Notes under the pieces: model-generated | Database searches by the model: none | What the model was told of the DNA's origin: nothing | What the model saw: only the letters and a program-made list of their open reading frames with translations | Shown: piece after piece, positions 1-12,963 of the stretch | Layout of the letters: every line of letters begins with the position of its first letter | How positions within the stretch are numbered: the stretch's first letter is position 1 | Made by a program: the position numbers and the translations under genes | From: Ceratotherium simum simum | Taxonomy: Eukaryota > Chordata > Mammalia > Perissodactyla > Rhinocerotidae | Length of the DNA stretch: 64,000 bases | Direction of reading: 5' to 3' | Assembly (NCBI RefSeq): GCF_000283155.1 | Contig: NW_004454163.1 | Coordinates: 19,894,718 to 19,958,717, forward strand

Positions 1-46
1 AAGGAAAGAAGGGAGGGAGGGAGAGAAGGAGAGAGGGGGGGAAGTA
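1..46 (+). repeat. GA-rich (GGGA)n simple repeat
   Basis: Purine-only run of aagg and gggag units at the window edge; it may extend beyond. Confidence 0.85.
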
Positions 47-825
47 GATATCCCAGACTAACCAAAGAAGTAGCAGCACAATTTTCTCCGACAAGCTCGG
101 GTGAAGACCTATCCCCTGGCTTGCACTATTGTACTTTTCTTGTCTAAAGGAAGAATAATATGAAACCCTGTTACACTCCAGAGCCATTTATTCTCCACTT
201 GGGAGAGAAGACAGCAAATCAAACACATACACACACAGACACAACAGACCCCCATAAAACCTGATTGACATTTGAAAAAGGAAAGTTCATAAACATACTT
301 TTAAAATATATTATTATCAAGTAGTTAGAGGAGGAATTCTAACCTATTACACAAAATAAACGTGTGGAAGTCACAGTTCTTACTATTTTCCTTTAGCTTT
401 TAAAAGATGAGCTAAGGGTTGTTATTAAACCACAAATGAGAGGGCACTGGCTGCTCGGGGCTCCAGCTGGCCTCTGCTGCCCTCCTGCTTTCTTTCCAGA
501 TCGTTAGAGGATTGAACCACACCCTGCCCTTCTCATGCTGGCCTCTCTATGTTGTTCTGGAAAACACTGTCCTCCGTTCTGGATTTATCCCTCTCTTCAC
601 GACTCACTTGTTCTGTGGTCTCAACTCTTAGAGGCCAGTATTCAACTAGCCATTTCTTTGAAAAATAGTCTCACCAACTACTTCACCATAATGGCTCAAT
701 CTGATGCCCATCTTGACCAAGGCATGAAGAAGTCTGGGCCTGAGGTCTTCCTCAGTTCATATCAAGCCACACGCTGAGCAGAACTGAGGGTCTGATCGCA
801 CCCAGGAAGCTGGCCTTTCCACAGA

Positions 826-1005
826 AGGTTAGAAGGAGCACTGGACTGGGAGATTGGTACCGCCGGGGCCTCAGCACAAATTCAATGCAGGGTCTACCAA
901 GCCCCTCTCCTCCTTGGCACTCAGCTTCACATTTTCTGTAAAATAAAGGAGTTGGACCAAAAAATACATCTAAGAATCCCTGCAACTGTCAAAGTCTGAT
1001 TCTAA
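826..1005 (+). mobile_element. MIR SINE
   Basis: cactggactgggagattgg, cacattttctgtaaaataaa and the ggagttggacc segment match the MIR core and 3' end. Confidence 0.65.
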
Positions 1006-2565
1006 CCCACTTTCCCTTGTGTGGTCTCTCCATCCCACCTGTGACAAGAACAAGGGAACCTGAGAGAGTCTGTGGCCACCGACCAGGGCAGAGGTGGCAG
1101 GTCCACAAGGATATCACACTGATGACTGTCTTCAACAGCACACTCCAGCTCTCCAAGCTCACCTGCCATAGGCTCCTTAGACAAACACTGCAGCCACCCC
1201 CTCAGGCATCTGTCCTGAGAGAGACACAGTCATCTCATCCGGCCACCCACCCGCCTTTGCAGTGACCATGCATTGGCTCATGGCGTTGCAGGTTCAGGTT
1301 CAGACTCTCTTCTCCCCCAAATACACGTGACCTATTTCTATCCCAGGGATTGGCTGGGGGACATCGACACTACGAGACACATTATAAAATCCATGCATTA
1401 TTCATCCAACATGTCAGCATCTACCATGTGTTAAGATGACAGGGGTCTTAGCAATGGAGGGACAAGGCCTGGAACAGTTCCTCAACTTCCTGCCACCACA
1501 TCTAGCAACCCTCCTGCAGCAGCAGCACCTGGCTTTTCTCCCCTCTTCTCTAACAACAGGAGAATCCTGCCTTCCTAGGGAGGTAAATTCCATCATCTGA
1601 GCTCTGGATCCCACCCCACGTTGGGCACTCCACTCCGTCAGTTATCCTCTGTCTCCCATACTCCGTAGCTTCAACCTCTCCCTCCCAACTGGCTCCTTCC
1701 CATCAGCATTTTAACATTCTGAAATCATTTACCTTAATACAAACACGCAAACACTCCCTCCTCCCCAGCAGCATGGAGGATGGACTTGGGAGTTAGAAGA
1801 AACACAGGCGAGACTGAGGCCTGTTCAGAGGCTGCAGCAGTGACCCAAATGGAGTACGAAGCCCTGAATTCAAGCAGTGGTGGTAGATATGGGAAGCAAT
1901 AGACACAAGTCACATTTTAAGGGTGTGACGTATGACATTTTCCCTCTCAGATAATATGTATATTTTAATAGTTTTTGACTCATAGCTGAGAAGAAAGGTA
2001 GCACTTCAAATAAAGTGATAGGCCAGGGAGATGGATATTTTTAGGCAAGAAAATCTTTGGACAGCCATATGTAATTAATATTACATAGTTACTTGTCTAC
2101 TCTGAGAATTTAAAGGGCTGCTATGGTCTCCAGAACAGAAACTGTCATACCCAGGGCATTCCAGTTGCTCACATTTCATGCTCACTCAGAGTTGTCCACA
2201 TATGCACAGATGGGGCACATCAAGTGTGCAGAGAGATGCTAAAAACAGGGAAAAGCAAAGAATGTGTCTGTCTGAAATCCACAGCTGGCTCTGTACTCAA
2301 AGTACATGTATGGAAAGCTACCAAGGATGAATTATCACCTGTACTATGATCATCCACTGAGGAGCAATCCAGGTGTCCAACAGGGTGGCTCTCACACCTC
2401 CCGGCAGACACTGTCATGCAGCAGCCATGAAAACTTCCCTCAGATGGAGTAAGTTAATTAGCCCAAGCCCAGCACCCCTGTGGGAGTTCAGCTAGAAACA
2501 TAGGTTCTCCAGATTCAGGCCATATAGAGACACAGAAGGAGAACAAAACAATGACAGCCCTGGAG
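1006..2565. other. Unassigned intronic sequence
   Basis: No gene or recognisable repeat seen. Short frames (60-82 codons) on both strands overlap each other and look like chance. The same holds for 47-825 and 2716-3408. Confidence 0.6.
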
Positions 2566-2569
2566 TGGG

Positions 2570-2715
2570 GCCATGAGAATGAGTTCCAGCACTAGTTCTG
2601 CCACTCATGAGCTTGGGGACTTTGGCCAAGCCTCTCAAGACCTCACCTCTCAATAGGTGATATAATAAAGCCTGCCCTTCCACACTCCTTGAGTTTTGGT
2701 GAGGAGCCGTGAGGT
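2570..2715 (+). mobile_element. MIR SINE
   Basis: ctagttctgccactcatgag, ttggggactttggccaagcc and cctcacctctcaataggtg follow the MIR core. Confidence 0.7.
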
Positions 2716-3408
2716 AAGGGAGAGAAAAAGGGCCTGAAAACTAAAAAGCAGCGTAAATGTGAGAGTTACAAAGAATGTTAAAGATCATTTTGCCCATCTG
2801 GTATGGAGCAATGGGAGGCAATTCTCAGACGCACAGGACTGCACAGCATTCCTAACCAACACCCAATCAATGTAGTAACTCAGTCAATGCATTACCTGAT
2901 CAATGCCATAGTACCCCACTTCCTCCACCTCATTTGTGTTAAATAAAAATCCTACACACATTTCCAGTTGCCCCCAAGAAGGAGGCATCACCTCCAAATA
3001 AGATTCACGCACTAGCCCAGATTTCTTACTTACAGATTCCTCTTCCTCTACCAGATCTTTAAATGCTACTGTTCCTCGGGGTTAGATCTGGGAACTTTCC
3101 TCTTCCCCAGCAATCTCTCCCTAGATGACATCATCCATTCCCAAGGCTTTAAGCACCATATATGGGGAAAGACCTCTCTCAACTCCATCATGTATTCAAC
3201 TACCAGACAAGATATATGTGGATGTCAGGGATGTGGTAGGGGCGGGGTGGGGGTGCGGATCTTGAATGAAGCAGGTCCCAAATGAACTCATTTTCAATCC
3301 CCCATAGTGTTTCCTTCTCCCTTTCCCCATCTTCCATGGGGTCTCAGCAGATAGAACTTCCATCTACCCAGTTTCCCAAGTGAGAAACACAGGAGTCATT
3401 TTTTCCAG

Positions 3409-3600
3409 GAGGCAGTATACCAAAGTGGTCAAGGGCACACAGTTTGGAGTTAGGGTTCATATCATCTGTGCCAACTGCCAGCTATGGGCCTTAGGCAAGA
3501 TGTGGAACTTCTGTGGTCCCATTGACAAACCTATAAAACTGAGTTAGTGCTGCAATGACAATTAGGTAGTGCTCGTACATCACTTATGATCTTAGGGAAT
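3409..3600 (+). mobile_element. MIR SINE
   Basis: gcagtataccaaagtggtca, agggcacacagtttggagtt and the later ccttaggcaagatgtggaac track the full MIR order. Confidence 0.75.
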
Positions 3601-3746
3601 ATTCCAGATTATTATCATGCATATCAACAAAAAAGGAAAATACTTTTGAAATACATTAATATACTTTTCTCTTACATTTCTTTAACATGGCATTCTCCTT
3701 CCTCAACTCAATCCATTAATGTGTCTCAGGATAATTAGGATTATTT

Positions 3747-3939
3747 ATTTATTTTTGGTGAGGAAGATTGTCACTGAGCTAACATCTGTGCCAGTCTTCC
3801 TCTATTTTGTCTGTGGGACGCTGTGGGATCAAGCCATGATGAGCAGTGCGTAGCTCCGCACCTGGGATCTGAACCTGTGAACCCTGGGCTGCCAAAGCAG
3901 AGCTTGCGAACTTAACCACTACGCCACCGTGCCGGCCCC
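3747..3939 (-). mobile_element. ERE-family SINE (older, shorter subfamily), inverted
   Basis: Minus-strand ERE with the GCCGGC head at 3939 and a single gagctaacatctgtgcc unit near the tail. It lacks the long ERE1 middle block, so it belongs to an ERE2/3/4-type subfamily. The 14 bp direct repeat aattaggattattt is perfect at 3733-3746 and 3940-3953. Confidence 0.9.
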
Positions 3940-4454
3940 AATTAGGATTATTTTAACAGGAAGGAAAAGACAAAGGAAAAGTGCCCAAGTTCAGCTTTTT
4001 ATTATCAAAACAAGATTTTTGAGTTCCTAGAATGACAAGTGTCTTGAAATCCTGTCTGTTGCTATGGAGAAATGAATTTTTAAAAGTTTGTTAAATCTCA
4101 TTCAAATATCAAGAACCAGGCCTGGGGGATGTGAACATTACTTTCACTATAAACTATTGACAGAGAGAATTCAGGATGTGAAGTGAATCTCACCTGTCAA
4201 GGGGAACCAGGAGAGGCTTCTTGCTGCAGGAATTGGAAGCCTGGGGGAAGGGACTCAACGGAACCAAGGGAAGCATGCAATGTCATTCCCAATTTGGGCC
4301 CTTTACCCTGCTACCTCCTGGCTAAGGGAAATCCCTTGGACCAGTCTAAGGAAGAAGCCAAGCCTCAAAGGGGAAGCCCAAGTTCAGCTTTGGTATCCTT
4401 GGCTTAAGACTGACAGCACACCAGTACTGGTGGAGGAGGCAACTCATGACCCAC

Positions 4455-4499
4455 AGGATGGGGCTGCAGGATGGGGCTGCAGGATGGGGCTGCAGGATG
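4455..4499 (+). repeat. 13 bp tandem repeat, about 3.5 copies
   Basis: Three perfect copies of aggatggggctgc (4455-4467, 4468-4480, 4481-4493) and a partial fourth: a minisatellite likely to vary in copy number. Confidence 0.95.
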
Positions 4500-6667
4500 A
4501 CGAGAAGCAGAATTTGCTTGTTTCTCAGTTTAAAAGGGCCTTCCAGACAACCTCTTTAAGAGTAAACCATCCATTCTCCTAAGTAAAAAAAGTCTACAAT
4601 AGCTTGTGAAAAAGTCATTTTGGCAATTTACCGCCATTGACAGTGAAGATATCTTTGATTAGTTCTAAGAACGTTGCATCATCAGCCCTACACAGTGAGA
4701 GAGGAAACACTGGAGAACAGAAAAACCTGGGTGCTAAAATAAAATGGACACTGCCACTTAGCTCTGTGATCTGGGCAGGGTCCACAACACATCACAACAC
4801 ACAGCGGCGTGACCACAGTTCAGAGGAGAGCACTGGAATATTTTGGTTGACTCATTATCAACCATTACAGCAACAAACTATTAGTAAATTTCTATTAATG
4901 CAGCTTCCAAGTGTTTATATCCCGGGAGAAAAGGAGAAGGCGACGGTCTCTGGTCAGTCTAGATCTAGACTCCTGGCTCAATTACAAATGCCACATTTCA
5001 CAGAATTTATCAAAAAACTGGCATATATTCAGAGGAAGTCAATCAGAACAGTGAACTGTCACAGGAGGAATGTTAGCCAGACCAGGAAGAGTTTAGCTTA
5101 AAGAAGACAAGACTAAATGAGATTCCCAGAGCAGTCTGTTCTGGGGACTGCTCCAGGAAAGAGGCAGGCCCTAGGGTGGGAGTGACAGGAGACAGATATC
5201 TGTTTCAAACAATGGAATGGCTGCCTCCTGAAGGGTCTAGAAGTTTCCAGCCCAGACTGGATACCACAACACTGAAGATGCTGAAAAAGGAACCCCTATC
5301 CTAGAAGATTTTGAACTCAAAAGCCTTCCAACTACAAGAAGCGAAATCATAGTCATTCTATGGATTTCATGAACACATACTCTGCCACATAAAATATAAG
5401 GGGCTCTACAAATATAAGTAAAATGAACAAGACTGTAGAAACAACCTCACGCAAATGGGAAAAAAAATCTCTGCTTTGGATTGCTGAGCTAGAATTCACA
5501 CACAACAGGTAATTATGATGGATCAATGTGTGCAATGACAAATGGAAAATAACTCTAGGAGCCCAACAACCCAGTAGGGAAACAGAACCAAGTAGAGTGA
5601 GCATATATTGATTCCCAATACCCTAGCTGAAGATGGGTACTACACATTTAAACTAAGTGCAGCTAGACTCTCAATAGTTCCAACATCTATATTAACATGT
5701 CCTCAACCTCTCAGCAGATACAAAGTTAGCAGTACAGATATTCTTAGCTAGTAAGGATGACTAATCAGAGAAGTGGCTGGGTGCTAGGACTTCCCCTGAT
5801 CTCTCTCTGCTACTAGGTGAGAGGCATTTTCTAAAAAGACATCTCATAATTCTAAGAACTCTTGGTACTTGCTCTTCCAAAGAAGGTTAATTCCCTTTTT
5901 AACCAAAAAGGACATCTTTTTTAAAACAGGTCATCAATCGTGAGGCATTTTGTTCTCTAGTTCTGGGAATACAGAGGACCAAATTAATTTCCATCACCTT
6001 TTGGCTGTAGGTGCTCCTCTTGCGGCTTCCAACATCATTGATCTATAATGGGGGCAAGGAGCCAGGCAGGCTCAGAAAGTATTTGTTTTCAAGTCTATCC
6101 ACTGTGGTTCTAAAGGACATAAACACAGGACTTTCTCCTGGACATGCTGCACTGCCTGCAGGCTTTCTGCAACACTCTTCATGCACAGAAGAGTTCTCTC
6201 ACCTCCCAAGACTCTGCTGTTGACAAAGACCAGGTGGAGTACCTGAGTTACACAGATGGTTTCAGCGAAGTTCTCAACCCTGCCCCCACACAGATAGCAT
6301 CTGAGAGTGCTCACTAACTATCAACACCTGAGCCCCAACTAATTAACTCAATCTCTGGAGTTGAGGCCTGGGCATGGGTGGCTTGAAACCTTCCCGGTGA
6401 TTCTCAAGTGCAGCCATGGTTGTCAGTTACTGCAGAAGAGGCTGGGCATCTACTAAAACTGAAGGATCCTCCACCTTTTAATGGGCTCTCAAATTCTGTC
6501 ATTTCTTTCCTTGATCAAAACCCACTTTCAGATCCTTAATTCATACTGAGATGTCAAAAGCAACCAAGCAGAACTTAAAGATTGGAGAGACTATTAAATC
6601 TTATGACACAGATTCTTTTTGTGATCACCAGTTCTGAACCCCAGAAATCAGACACTCGTCTATTCCA

Positions 6668-6830
6668 AAAGTTTCCCAAACACTAGTCCGAAGACTTACT
6701 CCTTTCGGAATCACTTGTAGAGCTTTAAAAATATATAGATGATTTGGTCCCACCCTTGAGATTCTGATTCAGTAAGGGGCGGGGTGGGGGGGTTTCCTCA
6801 GTGATTCTGATGTGGAGCCATTTAAGGGAA
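6668..6830. mobile_element. MER20-like hAT remnant with G-rich core
   Basis: gattctgattcagtaagggg, the G-rich run ggggcggggtggggg and a gtgattctgatgtggagcc end are MER20-like. The G runs (6777-6793) fit a four-run G-quadruplex pattern. Confidence 0.6.
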
Positions 6831-8084
6831 CTTCAGCTTACTCCACCTACGGGAAAGGCCAGATCTACTCACTACGGGGATTCAATTCTCTCTTTATCTC
6901 CTTGATAAAGGACCTCCTCAAGGCTTTCTTTTCTTTTTTAAGCCAAAACACTCTCCATTGTTGTATACCTATGTCCTAATGTAATTGAAGAGCTACTAAA
7001 AAAGTAGTGCTCTTTAACCCAGTCTAGAAAGATGACACTGATAGAGAGACAATGATCACACACTCTTAATTACGTCTCCTATGATGGGGATGGGTTGCAC
7101 TGAGCCAGCCACCTTCTCTCACCTTCTCATTTGTAGCACGCCCACAAGACCCACAGCAGTGGCTGGGGGACAGCTTTTCCTCTGTGGATCATACACTAGT
7201 CCAGAAAGACTATTTCCTCTGTGGCTTTCAACACTGCCTTGGACACTAAACTAGTCATCTCTTGTGAACATGCACTCTTAATAATGAAAACTGTGAGCAT
7301 GCTCCCCCAAAATATATATTTATAAATTACCTTCTGTGCTACTGTACTAATATGCTGTGTACATTATAAAAGATACAAAAATGGCATTTTAAATCTCAAA
7401 AAGAAGCAAAAAAATAAAGTGCTAATATTTTCTTCCCACACTCCAGTGAATCTTCTTCCAAAAACTGATGTAGCCTCACAGTTTGAAAACCACTGCTCTA
7501 ACCAACTGATTCACCACCGCAGGCACCAGAAGTGACCGAGTCTCACTTCTGGCCACTGGGAAAAGCTGCTTTCCGGCCTCCACAACACGCTCAGGGAATG
7601 GTATCTGGCAGGCTGTCCTTCAAGCAACTGCCTATGAAATAATCAAATAATTGGTTCCTGCGACATAATGTATTATTTTCCCTTTGCTTAAGCTTATGGA
7701 TGGCATCGCCAACAGGGTAGCAGGGTCCACATTCTAACACTATGCTAGGGGGCTGCTCGGAGGGTAACAGTGCAATTTCACTCTAAGTTCAACACCGAAA
7801 GTTGTTGGTTTCTGTATATGACAATAGGTGTAAACATAGTGCAGCTGATGCTGTATTTCCTCTAGACAGATTGGCAGCCACCCGTAAACTTCTGTAATTC
7901 TAATTCCAAACACAAACCTATAACAAAGTCCAAAAGAACATTGCTAATCACATGGAACTGACATCCTTACACTCTTCCCTTGGCCCTAGGACTGTGTTCT
8001 CTGAGGGCGACCTATAGAGGGAATCCCACTCAGCTTTGAATTCTCCTTAGTACTTCTTTCTTTCAGACACTATGAAATGATGAC

Positions 8085-8350
8085 AGATATCACGTTAATT
8101 ATCATCAGTATTGTCACGACCACCATCACTATATCAGACACTTACTGAACACTTACTCTGTGCCAGAAATCATCTGAGAACTTTTCATTTATCAACTCAT
8201 TTCATTCTAACAATCTTGCAAATTAGACACTATCTTTATCCCCCTTTTACAGATGCAGGCACCGGTGAAAAGCGAAGTTAACTTAAGTAACTTGCCGAGA
8301 TCACACAGCTGCTATGGTTTGAGAACCCAGGAAGTCTTGTCCCCAGACAC
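8085..8350 (-). mobile_element. MIR SINE, inverted
   Basis: cttactctgtgccagaaatc, catttatcaactcatttcat, cccccttttacagatg and agtaacttgccgagatcac are the reverse complement of MIR. Confidence 0.85.
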
Positions 8351-9329
8351 TGAGCCGCCTTGCTTCAAGGCATCTTCCTTTCCTACTAAACTTAGGCACA
8401 TCAGACTACGTTTACAGCCTCTCTGTCTTCCGGGATATAAATGTAAAAACACACAGTTAAAAAAGAAAGAGTGGTTAACATGGCGTGAAAGGCATTACTA
8501 TGATGTAAATAGAAATGCCATTTCATCCTGCTAAGCTTCACATTTTATTAGCTTTTTTCACTGAAAATTATTTCAGACACCTTGAAAAACTAAATCTTAT
8601 TCAGATGTCACCACCACTATGAGTTCCAAAAGAAACCCACGTGGGGTGACAAGTTTGACTTTGACATCAGAACAAAGCCCTATAACAAGAACAGAGTGTA
8701 GTAACCATAAGAGCTCACGTCTACTGGGCAGTGCCAGCGCGGGACTCTGTGCTTAGGTTCAAGTTGGTGAAGCGCCGTTTATTTCTTACAATAACCTGAG
8801 AAGGGAAGGACACACACATTCTCTTGTTTCGGTTGAGGAAATGCAGGTGCCTTAAGTGAAAGAACTTGACTGGGGGAAACATGATGGGAAGGAAGCAGTG
8901 AGGCTGGGGTGCTAACTGTGGTGTGTGCTAGCCCAGCTCTTCAGACATGAACAGTCTGAAAATCCCGTCTGATCAACCCAGTGTGCATAAGTTTTAATAA
9001 GATTTAAAGATACAGGTAAGTACCTGACTAAATTTTTAATTCTATTAAATCATTAGTACCTAAAGAAAGAACTGTTCCCAGCATGTTAAAGCAATCCATC
9101 CACGGTAACACTTCGTAACCAATGGATAAGAAGAGAGATAACAGATTTGTTAAATTTGCACATGCATCAAGCCAGGGAGACCTAATATATCAGATGAAAA
9201 AATCAGGATTCAAAAAGGCGCACTCGCTAGAATAATGGAACACAGGTACAAAAGGTGAAATTTAATATGGATAACTGTAGAATCCTGCTCAGCACATGAA
9301 AAATCAATTGCGCAGTGCAGAATGAGGGC

Positions 9330-9600
9330 ACATATCTTAAAAGGAGTTTGAATTTACCAGTGACAGAAAGTAGATCAGTGATTACCTGGGGGCAGAGGGA
9401 TGCATTTCAAAGGAACAGAAGAAAATTTGGGGGAGTTAAAGAAATGCTCATTATCTGGATTGTGGTGATGGTTTCACGGGTGTGTATATATGTCAAGATA
9501 TGTCAAATTCTATCTGCAATTTCAGGTGTGTAACTGCACTTTAAATATATGCAGTTTATTGCCAGTCAATTAAATCTCATTAAAGTTGTAATACAATAAT
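9330..9600 (+). mobile_element. LINE-1 3' UTR fragment
   Basis: Blocks agtagatcagtgattacctggggg, ttgtggtgatggtttcacggg and ctgcactttaaatatatgc mark an L1M 3' end in plus orientation. Confidence 0.8.
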
Positions 9601-12600
9601 TTTTGTGCATATGTAGGCAGGGGGTGGATAGAATTTAGCAGCTTGAAAACTTATTAAAGTCAACAGTGTGAAATGTCTGCCAAAAGCCAATGCACTTAGA
9701 GGCTCCTCTACCAGAAATTCTGTTTAAGTAGTAGCTCTTAACCTCATCTGGCAGACCACGTGCGGTGACCACCGCTACCAGAGAGAAAGACCAGATGGTG
9801 TCCAAAGGTGACCACAATGGGAGAAGGTCTGAAAACCACACTCAGAATGGCTGTGGGAGCCAGGATGCTGGGTTCAGAGTCGGGGATAGAAGGATACGTG
9901 ACAGCGCCCGCTGTCGTGTGAGAAATTGCCCACTGTCCTGTACCACTGCACGGGACGGAGCTCAGACCCACGGGTAAAAGCAAATGGAGACCTAGCGGAG
10001 TGTCATGTAGTGGAGAAATTCCTGACAATGAAAGCTGCTGAAAATGGAACACATCTAAGAGACAGAGCTACCTGTACTAGGCATGGTCAAGCAGCACCCA
10101 GAGGACCAGTTGCCGGGATGTGCTTCTGGGCATTCTTACAGCGTAATCAATTTCTATCAGATGACTGTAGGCTCTCTCCTTTCTAGCAAGCTTTGACTCC
10201 CCAGGTAAAATAAAGAGTCAATATTAGTAAACTAAAGTAACTTTTAGCTCTACGGTTTTTGATTTGGGATTTACCTTCACGAAGTATGTTAGGTACACTG
10301 CAGATAAGCAACTATTAACAACATTCATGACCTCTGCAGGTCCTAAAAGTTAGACAAATGAAATGGTCCAGTCCTATTCTTTTCTAAATTCACAACTTTA
10401 AAAGGCGATGACAATATACACTTACTATCGCTTTCTTTTAACATAGAGATGTCATTAGCCACATTCACTGCACACTTCAATAACTTTCCCCTACACCCAG
10501 AAATTTAAATGATAAAACTAGAATTTCAAACACGATAGGTAGAAATATAAAGAATGATATCATCTAAAAGATCATAAAGGATCAAGATGATGCTACAGAC
10601 CTCAGTGCGGTGGCATCCCTTGGGGAGGGAGACGGGGGTACACAGGCATGGCTGGGCAAGAGGGGCTGGAAGAGGAGATGGAGATGAGCAGGGAAGAGAA
10701 GGTTCAGGTGAACAGCACAGTGAAGAGAGCATCCCAGGAAGAATCTGAATAAAGGGGAACTGTTCAGAGCATGTTCTAGAAATATAAGATAATGCCCAAG
10801 AAGAAATCAAAAGTCGTTGCTGTGTTCAGACATCTTGAGCATCTCCTATACTTGTCCTAAAGCAACCTGGTCCTGACTAGCCCCAACATGAAATCATAAC
10901 GAGTGGGAAGGAAAACAAAACTTCATCCAAAAAAATCAAGGTTAAGTGAAGTCATGGTTTCAGATTTTACTGTGAAAATTCAGCAAGTCATTGCTCCCTA
11001 ATTACTGACCTCCTCAGTGATTCCATCATTTGTTGTATTCAACAACAGTCAATGAAGCTGTCAGCTTTAACATCCACACTCCAAATTTTTGCAGTGCTCA
11101 ACAGCTTTCAGAGGTTCCTCATGACTTCTCACTGAGTCCAAGTCTCTCTCTGAGGCTGGGCCAATATTCTCCTTAAAGAGTGAGGACACTGAGAACCACA
11201 GGGGCCAAAGGGTTTGTCCACAACACACAGTAGGTGAGCAACACAACACTACCAGGGACAGACGCCCAGACACTCTTGCACAGCAAACAACTTACAGAGA
11301 AACAAAACCTGGCTCTGCTCTCATCAGTACCATGATGTTCTTTCATTGAATACATGAGGTTCAATCAGCAAGTACTTCACCTCCCAAACTTGCCCCAAAC
11401 TGTACAACGACCCAAAATAACAAACCGCCTTACCCCAAAAAGTAAGGAAGAAACTGACATCATCCTAGCTAAAACTTAATCTCAAAGCAAAGTATGGATT
11501 TAGGTCACTTATGTATAATTCCTTTTAAAAATTACTTTCTCAAAGATCCAAATTCCAGAGTCTGCAGCCTAAGAGATCCTGAAAAGTCCTCTACCCATTC
11601 TCAAGTACCCCAGAGTATTTCACCCCAAGGACTAGGAAGATAAAGGTGTCAATTCTATTTTTTATTTTTGACCTCAAAAACAGAAAATGCAGAGCTCCCT
11701 CATCTCCTCGCCCTTCTTCAACACATTTCTACAATCAGGAATTTTTCTCATTGTCCTAACAAGAGCCAAGGTGGTTGCTTTTGGTTGTCACCGGCAATAG
11801 AGGACAGCCTCTCACTTCCACTCATACCATCATCCTTAAAATCTCTTCTTCCTGTTTACCAAAGTGAAACACTTCTAATTTTTTTTTTATGGGGTAGGTA
11901 CCTTTTTCACTATGGAACTCATTTCCATACTGCTCCCCTGGAAGGCCTTCAAATTCTCTCCAAACCCTTCACACTTGTGGGGACTCAAATCCAGCAAGAT
12001 ATCCTCCCCCAAGAGCCCAACCAGGGTTTATGAATTAGATCCCCCTGCCTCCCCGCCCAGTGAGCGGAGGCATTCACTCTCAGGGAGCTCCTCCCCATTT
12101 CCGGGAACGCTCCCACCCGCAAGGGTGTGTTTCAGTCACCCACCAAGGTGTACCTAGCTGTACTCCCTCCCCGGGCTCCCAGGCAATGGCAGTCCCATCT
12201 TTCACTATTAGTCACAGCTTGGCAACACAGCAAAGACAGATGGAAATGTGAGTGCTCAATTACCTTGGCTACCTGGGCAAATACATTTGCTTTGATGTGT
12301 CCCCACTCTTTCAGAAAAACAACACGAACAGCTTGAAAAAGGGACCAGACTTGGCCAGCCCAATAAGATGGCCCACTCCCACCAGCAAAGCTAGAAAATG
12401 CACCAAAATTCTAGTCTCACTGTGGAATCTCAGACACTTGTGACCCATTAAAGGAAAAGGTCTATGCTTTGGTCTCATGATGCCGTGAGGACCAGAGTCT
12501 GCTCTGTCCTGGGAAGACTGCCTGAGCCAGTCAATAGGCACCACTGAAGCAGGTAGACTGGCTTCTCCACTAATGCAGGGAAAACATACTGGGCCTGAAT

Positions 12601-12630
12601 TCCAGCTTCTCCGATTTACCATTTTCATGA
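9601..12630. other. Unassigned intronic sequence
   Basis: No gene or repeat recognised apart from short biased runs. A perfect STAT-type palindrome TTCCGGGAA is at 12099-12107 in a GC-richer patch (12040-12200). Region 8351-9329 is similarly plain. Confidence 0.55.
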
Positions 12631-12663
12631 CCTTAGTCTCTATATTCTTCTTTCTCTTTCTTT

Positions 12664-12963
12664 TTTTTTTTTTTTTTGGTGAGGAAGATTAGCCCTGAGC
12701 TAACATCTGTGCTAATCCTCCTCTTTTTGCTGAGGAAGACCGGCTCTGAGCTAACATCTATTGCCAATCCTCCTCCTTCTTTTTTCCCCCAAAGCCCCAG
12801 TAGATAGTTGTATGTCATAGTTGCACATCCTTCTAGTTGCTGTATGTGGGACGCAGCCTCAGCATGGCCAGAGAAGCAGTGCGTCGGTGCGCACCCAGGA
12901 TCTGAACCCGGGCCGCCAGTAGCGGAGTGCGCGCACCTAACCGCTAAGCCACGGGGCCGGCCC
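12664..12963 (-). mobile_element. ERE1 SINE, full length, inverted
   Basis: Read on the minus strand it starts with the GGCCGGCCCC-GTGGCTTAGC head and ends in a long A tail (poly-T at 12660-12677 on the plus strand). The 13 bp direct repeat ctctatattcttc flanks it at 12638-12650 and 12964-12976, proving a target-primed insertion. Confidence 0.95.

Larger units (their letters stand above)
3954..8084. other. Mostly unassigned intronic sequence
   Basis: Holds the 13 bp minisatellite, a 16 bp palindrome (4956-4971), a MER20-like remnant and the window's longest open frame (4637-5101, 154 codons, no recognised domain). A hAT-like end (gtttgaaaaccactgctcta) is at 7481. Confidence 0.6.
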
